Positions 21,571 to 34,900 of a stretch of 64,000 nt of DNA are shown piece by piece. Numbering within the stretch: the first letter of the stretch is position 1; each line of letters opens with the position of its first letter. The stretch comes from Eudorina sp. 2006-703-Eu-15 (Eukaryota > Chlorophyta > Chlorophyceae > Chlamydomonadales > Volvocaceae): positions 1,178,001-1,242,000 of the forward strand of contig BDSI01000019.1 of assembly GCA_003117195.1 (NCBI GenBank). The letters are read 5' to 3'. The position numbers were made by a program, and so were the translations under genes. The notes beneath the pieces are model-generated. The model did not search any database. It was not told the DNA's origin and worked only from the letters and a program-made list of their open reading frames with translations.

Positions 21571-23448
21571 GCGGGCGAGGCGTGTCATTTTTGGGCCACT
21601 CCAGGGCCGGGTCTGAACTTCCGATAACGACTGGAAGCGTGCACACACGCATGCGCGAGGAAGCGACGTGGGGCCCTTCTCGCCCGCAAGTGGTCGCAGG
21701 ACAGTTGCAACGAGGACCGTCGCACTAGTCCGAATAACGCCGACGTGTCCTTAATGGGCTGAGGAACATCGGGGAGGCGGGCTGTAGGGAGGAATACCGT
21801 GATCAGGGTTGCAGTGGGTTGTATCAGGTTGCCGTGACCGCCATCGCTGTACTGCATTTCGAAGTAACAACGTATTGATGGATGATCATTCAGATGACGG
21901 ACCAGATGCGTGCACTCCCAATGGGCGTAGCTTATTGGTGATGTTTGTTTTTGAGGAAGCGCCAAAAGCATTTGAGACGCCCTTCCACCTCATGCAAGCA
22001 CTTGAGGACTTGGCGCCGCAACCGGTGATTTACTTACTACTAGACATAATGAAGCCCTAAATGGTGGACCCGGCCCCCACCCGGGCGCTTCGACGGGCCC
22101 AGATGACGCGCACCATACCCGCCCGGCCAACCGGCGGGGAGGGCCGGGACCGGGATTCGAGCCGCGGACGTATTTGTGGAAAGAATTCTGGTGGTCTTCC
22201 CCATCATATACACACACCATTGATGACTTGCTGGTTGCATGCAAGCCGCCAGTGCCATCGCCGCGGTGTGCCACCACCACACGGTTACACTCGGTTGCAC
22301 CCGCAGTGCCACCACCACTCGGTTACACACCTGCGAACCTGCGGATGTTGGTGCAGCGTGCGGGGGGTGCTGGGTGGTGCGCACCACGAGTGCAATGTGG
22401 TGCGCTTGAAGCGCCTAGTAATGTGATGTCCGGTTGATTGGCATGTGGTCGGTGGGAAGTACTGCGTGAGGGCATAAGCACATCAGGAGGGACGAAGGAG
22501 AGGACCCGAATAATGGCACACAGCTCGGGAATGCGGCAAGAACGGGAGGCGGCGACGGCTGAGGAGGGAAGGTGTCAAGCCTTGGAGACGAGCAAGGAAA
22601 CAAGGGAGGCGTTGCTGACGTGCTGGGAAGGCGCCGACACCCTTGGGCGCGTTGCAGAGGTGCCGACCACTTGACTGGTTGATGGCGTGATGCTCAGGCG
22701 TGCAGGCAAAGTCAGCGGCGCTGCTCGCGGTCGGGGTTGGGTGCGCGGCTTACATTGCGTCCGGGAACGTCGAATCAGAGATGTGGTGCAGCGTGTTTTC
22801 CAGCTGACCTATTCAGCTAGTGCGATTTTGCTTGTGACGGATAACTTCACGCGGACTGGGTGCCGCCGCCCGCGCCGACGTGCACTGGGTTGTGGTGCGG
22901 CTGCGACCTGACCGGCCGCTTTCGGCGGCGGCGGCCAGGCGGCCGTTGGGGGCTGCAATCCCTCTGATGAGCGGGCCAGCGGCAGCACACGGGTGGTGGT
23001 GGTGTTGGCATTTCGGCGCCCGCAGGGTTAGATGGCCTGGTCGGGTCTTGGTTGGCTCCGCCTTCGGGGAGCGGCAGCCGGGTTCTGCTCAGCTGCCACA
23101 TGTCGCGGTGCAAACCGCCGCACGCCCACTTCATATGCCTCTTCTCGGCCGGGATTGCGGTGCCGGTGGTGGTGTTCAGCAGCTCGACACGAGATCGACA
23201 CGGCACCACGCGGTGGCGAGCGGGTGCAGCCGCGCTGGGCTGTACGGTACCTCGGGGGCGCCGCCGGGCAACGCGACCTGCGATTGGAAGGGGTATCAGG
23301 GGCCGCCGGCCGAGCGCACATTGCTTTTACGAAACTGCAGGCTGGCCTTGGCAGAAGGTAGCGTTTTCTATGCGCCCGAGAATGGTAAGCAGGATTAAAG
23401 ATGCTTTGTTGACGGTGTGTTGACTGAGCGAAACACTGCAACACTGTG

Positions 23449-23648
23449 GTCTGGCGCGGTTTCCAGGAGAGGCAATCCTGGCGCGCTTGTAACCTGGTGT
23501 GTTGGCCGGTATGGCTGCATGGACACCCCCCCCTGATAGAGGATGGGTGCGCAGTCCTTGGTAGGGGTTGATGAGACGAGGCGCCTACGAGCTATCTGGG
23601 CCCGTTGGAACACTCGGTCGGGACTCCGGTCCACCATGTAACGATTAC
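23449..23648 (+). repeat. Dispersed repeat, copy 1 (about 200 bp)
   Basis: Begins GTCTGGCGCGG, contains GAGGCAATCCTGGCGCGC and CCTTGGTAGGGGTTGATGAG, and ends near a GTCCACCATG. It matches 25587-25790 over its length with scattered substitutions and small indels. Confidence 0.85.
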
Positions 23649-24232
23649 TAACACTTTGAGCGGAAATGGTTTCACTGCAGGGGCGGGTCTGGGCCTAATC
23701 GTTTTATTTGAAGTGAGTTTTGCCGCCGCTCGGCCCTGCGGAAGAGCGACGCGGAGGCAGGGGGCTGTGGGCGGTGATAACAAAAGCGGCGCGGCGCCTT
23801 CGTCTGTCGAATCGAAATCACGATCCGCGGCGAGGCTGCCGCTGACTTACAGCGCCCCTTCTCAGACTAGGCGCCACTGGCAGCAACTTATGTCGCCGAT
23901 ATCCGCGCGACCTGCCGCAGGCGCAGGGTGGGGAACGGCCGACGTCCCCAGGACCTTTCGGCGCTCACTGGGGGGCTTGCTCACCGGTGGGGACAGGGCG
24001 CACCGGCCGCCGGACTGTGCGGCGCACACCGGGTTGCTGTTGGCCTGTGCGCTTTTTTCCTGAGCTGCCCTGTTTTCCCTCAGGTTCGCAACAAGGGTTT
24101 GGTACGAGGCCCTTGTGCAGCGAAGACACTTGCCATCCTCCCCTCCTCCAACAGGCCCCCGGCTGCGTATGTTGACAGGAAGTCCAGGGTAGTAGTAGGT
24201 GTCATCGCGCGACGGCGGACGTGTGGGTCACG

Positions 24233-25500
<1,268 letters not shown>

Positions 25501-25586
25501 TCAATGGGGGGAGAGTCGTCTAATGGGAACGACACTGGCGTTCTGTCCAGCAATCCGCGGTTGGAGTGCCACGTGATTCGGCGAGT

Positions 25587-25790
25587 CTGGCGCGGCTGTT
25601 TCCAGGAGAGGCAATCCTGGCGCGCTGGTTACCGGGTGTGTTCGCCGGTATGGCGACATGACCCCCCCGGGTGATGGATGATGAGTGCGCTGTCCTTGGT
25701 AGGGGTTGATGAGATGAGGCGCCTACGAGCTATCTGGGCCCGTTGGAACGCCCGGTCGGGACCCAGGGTCCACCTTGCCACGGTTACATT
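25587..25790 (+). repeat. Dispersed repeat, copy 2 (about 200 bp)
   Basis: Direct copy of 23449-23648, same orientation, about 2.1 kb apart. The inner block GCGCCTACGAGCTATCTGGG is identical in both. A more diverged inverted copy of the right half (CATCTGGGCCCG to GGTCCACCA) lies near 22060-22120. Confidence 0.85.
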
Positions 25791-26493
25791 ACATAATGGC
25801 ACTGCGCGCGGCCGTGCAAGTGATGAACCCGCGGTTCACCTGTGTGGAGACCGACCCGTAATTCCTATCAGTACAAAAAATGAATGCGTCGTCACAATTC
25901 AGGAACGTGCTGAAAACGCGGGGGTGTGAGCCCTGCAGGCTGAGGTTCAGATGGAAACGTCAAAACGGCATCTGTTGCATGGCAACTGATGAACGGTGGA
26001 TGTTGGGAGGCAGTTGCATAGAGGTGCAGCTCAAACATGCGAGAGGGCACGAACAGGAAGTTGATTGACTAACTGGTGTAGCTGCCAGAGCAACGATCCC
26101 GTCCTAATTCCGTACTGTCCAGCGACGATGACGGTGTCCGTACAGACCGTGAACCTTCATGGACTGGAACTGTTATAGTGTAAACAGAGTGACCTATCTA
26201 ACTTCAGTAAATAACCATACAGTGATCAATTGTCGGACCGCGTGCGGCTGTTGACATACAAACAGCCCTGGCTCCGTGGTTTTTCTGTCAGCTACAAAGG
26301 CTTTAGGCCTAACAAGTTAGACTCGGCCTCCCGCACGTGGAAGGCACGGAAGCGAGGGATACGGTGAGGTAGGTGCATATGTGGCTTGCCAAAAAATCCA
26401 TAATTTACCTAAGCTACAAATTGTTATAAAATACATGGCTTTAAGAAGCTACCCTTATATACAACGGAAACACGTTGGGTAGCAAAGAACGGA

Positions 26494-27096
26494 CTACGCG
26501 GTACGAGAAATTACATACCAACAGCAAGCATTTATGCTGACAAGCCTTTGCGTGCCAATTATATGAATGAATAAAAGCTTAGACACGCTTTGAAATGCTT
26601 GCAACTGATCGAGTGCGCCTGGCTCAGGTGTAAAACGTATCATTATAATTCGAATTATCGGACATAGAACTTTTATTCCAAAAAATATAGGCCTTGTGCG
26701 CCCCTTACCGTAAATCGTTGTGGGGGAACGCATTGGCCATACGGCCAGTACAACATGCAACATGCAATACAATACAATTCGATTAGCTGCGATAGCTGGC
26801 GAAACTTTGCGTATGTTCCGGCTAAGCAGAAGGTCGGTAACAAATGAATAACTAGCGACATTGATAACATGACCAGGGTATGAAAACAAGGGACGGATCC
26901 GGCTTTTCCTTATCGCAGTTATAGAGTCGCCGGGGTCAGGGAAGTTGACATTAAGGTCCCTTGACCAGCTGCGTAAGATAAGAACATCCCGTGCTTGTGT
27001 TCCCACAATGATGCAAGCGGTCCTCATCATGAGTGAGAATATTATTAAATGTACATGACTTTTTGATGACCTTCGGGTTAAAAATATAGGTAGCAT
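26494..27096 (-). CDS. Hypothetical 200-codon reading frame in an AT-richer island
   Basis: An uninterrupted ATG-to-stop frame of 200 codons on the minus strand. The surrounding DNA is less GC-rich than the genes, so a frame of this length is unlikely by chance. The product is rich in Ile, Leu, Arg and Ser with several hydrophobic stretches, and I recognise no domain. Codon use is unlike genes A-C, which are strongly G/C-ending. It could be a decayed transposon or organelle-derived frame, or chance. Confidence 0.15.
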   Translation of the reverse strand: MLPIFLTRRSSKSHVHLIIFSLMMRTACIIVGTQARDVLILRSWSRDLNVNFPDPGDSITAIRKSRIRPLFSYPGHVINVASYSFVTDLLLSRNIRKVSPAIAANRIVLYCMLHVVLAVWPMRSPTTIYGKGRTRPIFFGIKVLCPIIRIIMIRFTPEPGALDQLQAFQSVSKLLFIHIIGTQRLVSINACCWYVISRTA

Positions 27097-29604
27097 ACGG
27101 TTTATTGGTGGCAGCTTTATGTAACGTTTTCCAAATGCCAGAGTGGGTTCCTCGAGAAACCCGGATGATATCTTACGTTTCCGTGGAACAACGTTGCTTA
27201 TGTGTATGTCTGAATGATTAACCTTGTAAAGAATTTTGACCGCTCAGATAGGAGTGTGTCGTCTTCCAGGGTCCTATCTCATTGTCGAACCTTCTGTCAG
27301 GACAGGCCAGGACTCGTTCATACGACGAGTCACGACACGACTGGGCAAGGTCCGCCTCAAAGTCTGTGCTGCATAACGTCTCCATCTGTAAGATATATGT
27401 AATGTGTGTTGGTTGTCCTGCTCTATCACGCACGCGTGTAGGATACCGTCACCGAACAACGCCAAGATAATTAATCATAACTCCAGAGTTAGGTGTTAAT
27501 GCGTAGTAATAAGTTGGGTACCATCTTCTGTAGTCACAGCTCGACTTTGCGTCTATGCACAGGAACATCCCAGCGTTCCTCGGAACCGGCAATCAATCAA
27601 TTATATATTCAGTCTTCCCTCCATTCTCCTTGGTACGATCATTGTTAGTGATGCCAGAAGCCGGGCGGTAGGCAGCCTCTCCCTCCTGTTATGCAGCTTT
27701 ACAACCAAGCCCGCTTCTGCATTATATGGCTTCTGTATGGCGCGTGCCTATCGCTGAATTCCACGGACATATACGCAAGGTGGGCCTTCCTGGCTTCTGA
27801 ACCAAACCAGTGGCTGTGCTCTAGGACCAGACATCGGCTTACTTTCACTGCTGGTAAGGCACTTCGTGCGGAATAACCTTGATCACGCAGGTATTACTTG
27901 CTGCAGCTGTGGTCACAGACAGGCGGGCCTTCCTGGCAAGCTGGCAGCCAATGGGGTGTGACACCAAGTCTTTGCGACTGGTCAGGTGAGCTTGCAAGCG
28001 GGCGGAATGGTCTGGGATGGCGCAGCGCTCATCCCTCGGCAGTGGCAGGGCCAGCGGCGTCAAGGTACCGTGCTTGTCGGCGGCCGTGTTGGGTTACCTT
28101 GTCAGCAACTTGCCCACGCCATGGCGTCCGCGCCGCCCACCTCCCCGCGGCATTTGGGTTTGATCGGATCCCACACCCATCGCAGCGGCTGGCCCCGTGG
28201 TTTTGAGGGGGGCGCGGACTCGGGCCCTGAAATGCGTGGTGCGAGGGCGGCGAGGCGCGGGGTGGGGTCTTGTAATCGCAGCCTAGTGTGGAGTTACTGG
28301 AAAAAACTCCAACCCGGCCAACCGGTTTCCGCGGACAGCGTTCTCACAAAGCATTACCTCGACACTGCAGATAGTGGCTGCAGCTGCGCGCGGCGCGGTC
28401 GCGCGCCATCGCCGGTGATGTAGGCACCGCGCGTGTGCTAGATCCCCGCACGCACGCTCGGACGTCCGCCAGCTGCAAATAGCACCGGACACCGGCCCGG
28501 TTACCCCGCCCGCCGTCTGCCTTCCCCTTGCGTTTTCCTCCGCGTTTCCACAGTTTCCACCGCGTTTCTGCGCTGTCAACCGCGTGCGTATCTTTTGCTA
28601 TCGCGATCCTTCGCCGCGTTCTTGTTTTCATTACCGTGCTTCACCTGGGGCCAGAAGGCTTAGGCAAACAAGGACGGAGGCAGACGGGCACGCTGCGACT
28701 GCCGTCTGTGCCGCCAAGCGGTGTAGCACCAAACCAGCGCCGGGCCGCAGGCTTCTCGCCCACCGCTACCGCCGACGCCCCCCGCCGGCTTTCCTGCCAC
28801 ACATCGCCCCCCTCAGGAGTATGCTGCTGCCGGTCGAACGTGCCGGGTCCGTATCAACTGTCGTACGTGGTGCCGGGTCACAACGGGGCATCCGGCGTGC
28901 AGGTGCGGCACGCTGCCCGCCCGGAGGAGTGGGAACCTGGTTGGGGCAGTCTGGAGTGTGTAGTTAACAGGAATAACTGAGCGGCGAGAGAGAGCGTGTA
29001 TTTGTCAAAAAATGTGAATGCATCCGGGTGTGTGTGTGTGTGGTTTTAGGCAGGCAGGACAGAAGTGTGTGACATGCAATGCTGTGCGTGCGTGCGATCC
29101 TCTCGTCGTTTCCGCAATGGACCCACCTGCGAGCGAAACGCCGTGTGTGTGTGTGTGTTTCGGTGATGGTGATGATGAGGTATTTTACGGTTGGCGCAGA
29201 GCCGGGCGACCGTTGGTTGGTTGGATGGCTCGGTGGCAGTTTGTCATTCGGTGCTGGGGCCCAGCCGCAAGGCACATGGGCCCTCCGGTGGGACGGAAGG
29301 CATCGCGTCAGGCAGTGCGACCAGGTGCCACCGTGCCGCCGTACCGCCGTGCCGCATCATCTGGCTGGTATTACCTGTGCACGCGCCGTCGCGGAAGCTA
29401 CCCTTGACGTCCGCCGCCAGGGGGTATGGGCCGGAGCGCGAGGAGCGCCGTCGGGACCCCACAGGAGCCGACGCCCGCACCGGGTGGCCGCTGCCGTGCC
29501 TGGCGGCCCCTCCGGTGTCCACGACCACGATAACGCCATAAGGGCACCGCCGCCCTCCCCCCGCTCCGTTTCTCCTGCACGTCACCCCTGCAGCTGCCCT
29601 GCAG

Positions 29605-31988
29605 ATCCGAGTGGGAGCTCATGGCCCTCGCCCTGCCCGGCTTCAACCTGAGCGGGGAGCTGCCGGACTCCATTTGGCAGCTCGGTTTGGAGGTGGTGCT
29701 GCTGGCGGATAACCCAGGTGTGTGTGTACGATGTACGGTGTACATCCTTGCCTCGTCCGCCGCCGCCGCCTCGTCGGGGTGTCAGCGGGACGGCGAGCAG
29801 CCGGTGGTGCCCTCGGGACCGCGTGTGCCCTTCCCGTCCCACCCCCACACGGGTAGGCGTTTCCTCAGTCTCGCCGCCCTAGGCGTGTCAAAGCCCGTGC
29901 TCGCGCGCGTACTTCAGGGCGCGCAATCGCCTGTGAACGGCAAGCGGAGTACGGACAATCAAAAGACAGAGCGTGTGTTTAGCGAAGAAACACGCCCTAT
30001 GCAACCGAACACGTGTGTAGCAGTGCCCAACGAGCGCGCGTGTGTGTGTATGTGTGGTTCTGGAGCCAACGAGGTGCCCTGCTGAAAGAATGAATGGATG
30101 CTTGTCCCCGTCGCCGGTGTCCTCTTTGCTGGGAGGTTGATGCCTCGGCCTGGGTGGGTGGGGGGCTCTCACGCTCGCTTCTGGGCTGTTACCCCTCCTG
30201 CTGGGCCCTTGCCCTCACCCCGCCATGCCCCACCCCACCGCACCTATGGCCTAGCCCATCCCACCTCACCCCACGCCTTTTGCCCGTTTCCTGTACCCCA
30301 CCCCGCCCCGCCTCGCTGTCTCCGCGTTCCGGCTCGTGGCCCCCTCGCCGTCCCCGTGCCCCGACCGCTTGCAGGACTGTACGGCACACTTCCCAGCGCA
30401 CTTTTGGAGTCAGAGAGCCTCCTCATGGTGGGTCCTCTTTCGGGAGCGGCGGGGGATGCCGAGGTGCGCATGTCGTACACACCGCCTGCCACTGACGCCG
30501 TTGGACCCCCACCTGACGCCCTCTTGGGCGCCATGGTATGGTACGGCAGTGTACGAACCAGGGTTGCGACGCGCACGAACGCGAGTGAGTCACAGCGCGC
30601 CCAGTACGACATCCAGTACGACACGTGCGTGCGGCTGGCAGTTTGGTGGCCATCGAGCGACAACCCCATGGAAACTAACTTCTGGCAGAGAGCGAAGTGA
30701 CGCATGGGACGCATTTCACATGAGGCGACGAGGGGCAGCAAACGCCGCCTGACGCGGGTCGCGTGCCGCCCACCCCTCCCTTGCCACCCTCCCTGGACTT
30801 CAGGTGGATGTGCGCAACACGTCGCTCTCCTGTGACGACAGCACGGATGGAAATGGCAGCAGTAGCAGCAGCGGTAGTAGCAGCGGCAGTAGCAGCAGCG
30901 GCGCGGTGGGGGCAGGCCTGCTTCCTCCCGTGGCATGCAGCCTGCCCGCAGGCTACCGGTTCTCGGCCCTAGGGCCCTTGCAGTCCGGAGGCACTGGTGA
31001 GTACGCGCGGACTGCTGCGGTGTAATGGGGTTCACGGGGCGTCCTCTAGAACGGAGGCCAGAGCCGCCAGCACAGATACCGCGGTCTGGGCGAGAGCGGC
31101 CTCGTGGGGGCCGGCGGGGCGATGTCCGATGTGTCACCTCCAAGGGGGGGCGCGAGGCTTGCCGTTGGCTCCGGAGCGCGGCGTGGTGGTGTGCCTGCAC
31201 GGCGGTAGGTCTGCTCCAGGGGTAGCCGGGTGTGGGTGGCGGTGCTGCCCCGAGGGAGGGGGGTAAGGGGCTGTCGGCCGGCGGCGGACGCGAAAGCGGA
31301 CACGTGTGCGGCGTGTGTGCGGAGCAGCCCTTTTGTACATGTGGACCCGGCTGGCAGCCCAGAGCCCACACCTCTTCTCTGACAGGCTGTGTTAAGGGAG
31401 AGGCGGCGGAGGTGCACCACCCGGCCGGGCCTGTCGACATTGTAGGCAACCGCACCTGCGGCCGCGACCCGTGGGATCCCCCACACATCCAACTACTCTG
31501 AACCGACCGCTAGGTACCAGAACGGCACGCACCTTCCACCCTCCCGCTGCCCCCGCTGCGGGTCGTTGTCGTACTCTGCAGGTGTGCTTCCGCCGGGCTC
31601 CGCCTATGCGTGTGCCGTCAACGCCTACCGCAACGGCACCACCGGAGTTGTCAGCGGCGGCGGCGGCGGCGGCGGCGGTGGAAACACCTTGGGGTATTCA
31701 GCCGCCGTCGCGGCGGTTTCCGCCCTCCAGACCGCCTGGGCCGCCGCCGCCGCCGCCGCCTCCTCCCAGCAGCCATTCAACCGCTCAGTCGCCGTGACTA
31801 CGGTGATCTTCTCAGAGCCCCAGTTCTGGCGCTATCAGTCCTGTGTCTGCATCATCCTGCCGGGGGCCCAAGCGGCAGCGGCGGAGGCCCCGGCTCTCAG
31901 CCGGGCGCCCGACGGCGGGCTGCGGTACACCTGCCGGAGCAACAGCTCGGGGGCGATGGAGGCCGGCGGCAGTGGGGACGGCGGCGGG
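29605..31988 (+). other. Gene B ectodomain: LRRs and fibronectin-III-like segment
   Basis: Exon 29605-29717 reads LPGFNLSGELPDSIWQLG and ends LLADNPG. Exon 30375-30427 gives GLYGTLPSALLESESLLM. Exon 30804-30996 continues VDVRNTSLSCDDS and then a long Ser/Gly run. Exon 31582-31988 gives VLPPGSAYACAVNAYRNGTT, a Gly run, SVAVTTVIFSEPQFWRYQSC and a Gly-rich stalk. The order and phases match gene A. NGT, NTS and NSS sequons suit an extracellular segment. Confidence 0.7.
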
Positions 31989-34900
31989 GTGGGTTTCCTC
32001 GAGCGCGACCGAGCCGAGCATGTGTTTTTAGATAAGAGACCCGCCCGACCCAAACCAAGCACCAATATACTTACCATATTAACCTGCGAATTGGAAAACA
32101 TAAAAACAGTAACAAGGCATGTGTGTGTGTGTGTGTTTAAGCCCACCCAGAACCGAGCATGTGTGTGTAGGCAGGCAGGCAGAGCAGGAGTGTGTTGTGG
32201 AAAAGAACCCGCCCGACCGAGCCCAGGTGCAGATATGCTTACCATGGAACCTGCATGAACACACTTACCGCATGTAGTGGCCGGCGAACAAGGCAACCGC
32301 GCCACCACCGCGATGTAAAGCAGGTGGCAAATAACTAACTACGAAAGAACTACACGGGCGCGAACGGACCTGCGATTCAGGCAACGAGAGCACGTCTGTG
32401 TGTTTCGCAGGCAGGCAGCATGTCTGTGTGTTTAACAAGAAGCCCACCCATAACCGCCCAGGTCAGGATACTTACCAAAACCATGTCTGGCAGCATGTCT
32501 GTGTGTGTGTGTATCGTTAATATCTGCCGGGCCGACGCTGGCCGGGGGCGCTAACCCGCCCCATACGGGAGACCGCCGAAGCACTCTCCCCCGGATTTGG
32601 GGGAGAGGGGCGTATGGGGCCTCTGTCCCCTCGCTCTCAACCAAGGGCGCGCGCTCGATCCCTGAGGATCGGTGACAGCTGTGCCCCCTCAAGGGATTGG
32701 GCGGAAGCCCATCCCGGGCGGTCTGCGCCTCGCAGTCCGCTGTTCAACCTCCTCAAGTCCTTACAACACCCAGGGCGCGTTCCTCAGCAATTCGGAGGCG
32801 TGCCCCTGCCCGGTGCGGTAAAACTAGCCTGGTCCCGCGTCCCAACCTAATCGTACTAGCTAGGGTTGCACCATCCGGCAGGCCTGCCCGCCCAGCTGAG
32901 TCAGAGCGACGTCGCACACGTCAGGCCTTGCTGGGTCCGGGTGTGCAGTCGGGCGCTCCATGATGGTGTGTGTGTTTGTGTGTGGTTTTATTGAGAAACC
33001 CTCCCGCACATTAGTTTTTTACATCAGTATATTTTGTCACAAGGTGACAGCTCTCCTCCAAGAGCCTCTGACTGGTAGCCCAAGAAAGGTCCTGAACGAG
33101 CCGAAGACCGCGCCATGGGCCTACACAGGGAGCGGGAGAAGGAGAGAAAGGGAGAGGGAGAGAGAGGGAGAGGGAGAGAGAGGGAAAGAGAAAGAGAGGG
33201 TGTGGGAGTATCCGCTGATTGCGGCTGATTCCACCTCGGCCCACCGCGACCCTCCTGCGGCCGCAGATCCCGCCGGCGGTCTTCGGTGGCGCGCTCGCCG
33301 GCGTCGCCGTCGGCTCCGCCCTCCTCGCGGTGTCTTGCGTGGCGCTCTACCTCTGGCGCCGCTACCCCTCTTCCGCGCGCACGGCGCCGGCGCCGGCCGC
33401 GCAGTCCGGCGGCGGCGGCGGCGGCTGGCTTCCCGCATGGTTCCCGTTGCTGCTTCCCGGCGGCTCCTCCTCTTCCTCCTCATCCCTTGGGGGCTCCGGA
33501 ACCAGCTGCTCCTCGGTTCCCGGCGGACCGGGCGCCCTCGACTCGCACCCGGGGCGCTCCCCGCGGGGCCCCGGGGAGGGGGACCCCCAGTCGCGGCGCC
33601 CGACGATGCCGCCGCTGGGCGCGGGTGGCCCCGGCTCCGACGCGCAGGGCCCCTCGCCCAAGCGCATGAACTCGGGGCTCAAGCCGGGACGGAGCGCCGC
33701 GTCGGGGACGGATCCTGATGGGAAACGGGCGCATCCTCCGGGTAGGACTCCAGGGATGGGAAGGAGGGTGGGCGGGCGGGCGGGCGGGCGGATGTTGTCA
33801 GGGCGGCGTGCATGGTGTGTTTAATGAGAACCCCACCCATAACCGCCCAGGCCCCTAAGGCGTGTAAGGGGCATGTAAGGCAGTGGCCTGCGGATGCAAA
33901 AATCTATGTACTTACATGCTTAGTACAGATCGGCGTGCGCTGCTGCCGACTGGCCGTGAATTGTTGTCTGCGCCCTGCAGGCATTGGGGGCGGCTACGGC
34001 CAGGAGGTGACGCTCGTAGCCACAGGTACGGCGGCACCGCGCGGCGCGCCGTAGGGAGGGTACGGTACCGCCGGGTACTGCAGCCACCGCGCTGTCCTGG
34101 ACGCCCCCGCTGCTGCTCTGCCTTTCCTGTCCTCTCTTCCCTCGAACCCCTGCGCACCAGTGGGTTTGGGACAGCCAGGGTAGGGCAAGTGGCACCTGGT
34201 CGTGTCGGGCTGTTACGCGGAAGTTTGGCGGGCGCTACAGCGAGGAAGCCCCAGAAAGCGGAAGGAAGGTGGCGGCAGCCGCACGGGCCTCTCGAGCGAA
34301 GCGCATGGCCCCGGGCCCCCCACCCTCCCCCAGGCTTGCCGGGCTGTCGGAGGGCGTCGGCACCGCCTCGACGCTTTCATGTGCTCCACCCGGCCGCAAA
34401 CCAAACCGCCCTTCCAGCATCGCACCCAGCCCAGCCACTAACCGTGTGCTTCCCCTTCCCCTTCGGGCTCGATTCCTGCCCCTTTCGCCCGCCCCTCCCG
34501 CCCTTGGTGTCTCCAGACGTGGAGGGCAGCACGGAGCTTTGGGAGTGGCAGCCCGACGTCATGAACTACGCGCTGGCGCTGCACGACCGGCTGATGCGCC
34601 TGACCATCGCCACGTGTCGGGGGTATGAGGTACGGTGCCGTACAGTCGTACAGTCGTACGGCATCCACATGTTACCGTTCCCGTACCATGCATGCTGCGT
34701 CGTGGTGCGCCCCACCTCCAGTCACCCGCCGCACGACCTCCTGGCCTGACCTCTTATTCGGCCGTCGCGGGCATCACACCGCCCCTGCCGTCTGCTGCCT
34801 GTTGCCGACCCAGGGGTCGTGTGCTGATCGGTCGTTTCTCCCCTGAACGCGTCTCGCCTGTCGTCCCTCTCCGAACTCTCATATGTTGTGCCCCGTGTGA

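Noticed and set aside
21060..21728. A 222-codon plus frame downstream of gene A
   Set aside because: Half of it is the tandem repeat 21455-21570 and the rest has no recognisable domain; more likely 3' flanking DNA.
30244..31488. A 414-codon minus-strand open frame opposite the gene B ectodomain
   Set aside because: It overlaps LRR exons conserved with gene A on the plus strand and shows no domain. GC-rich antisense artefact.
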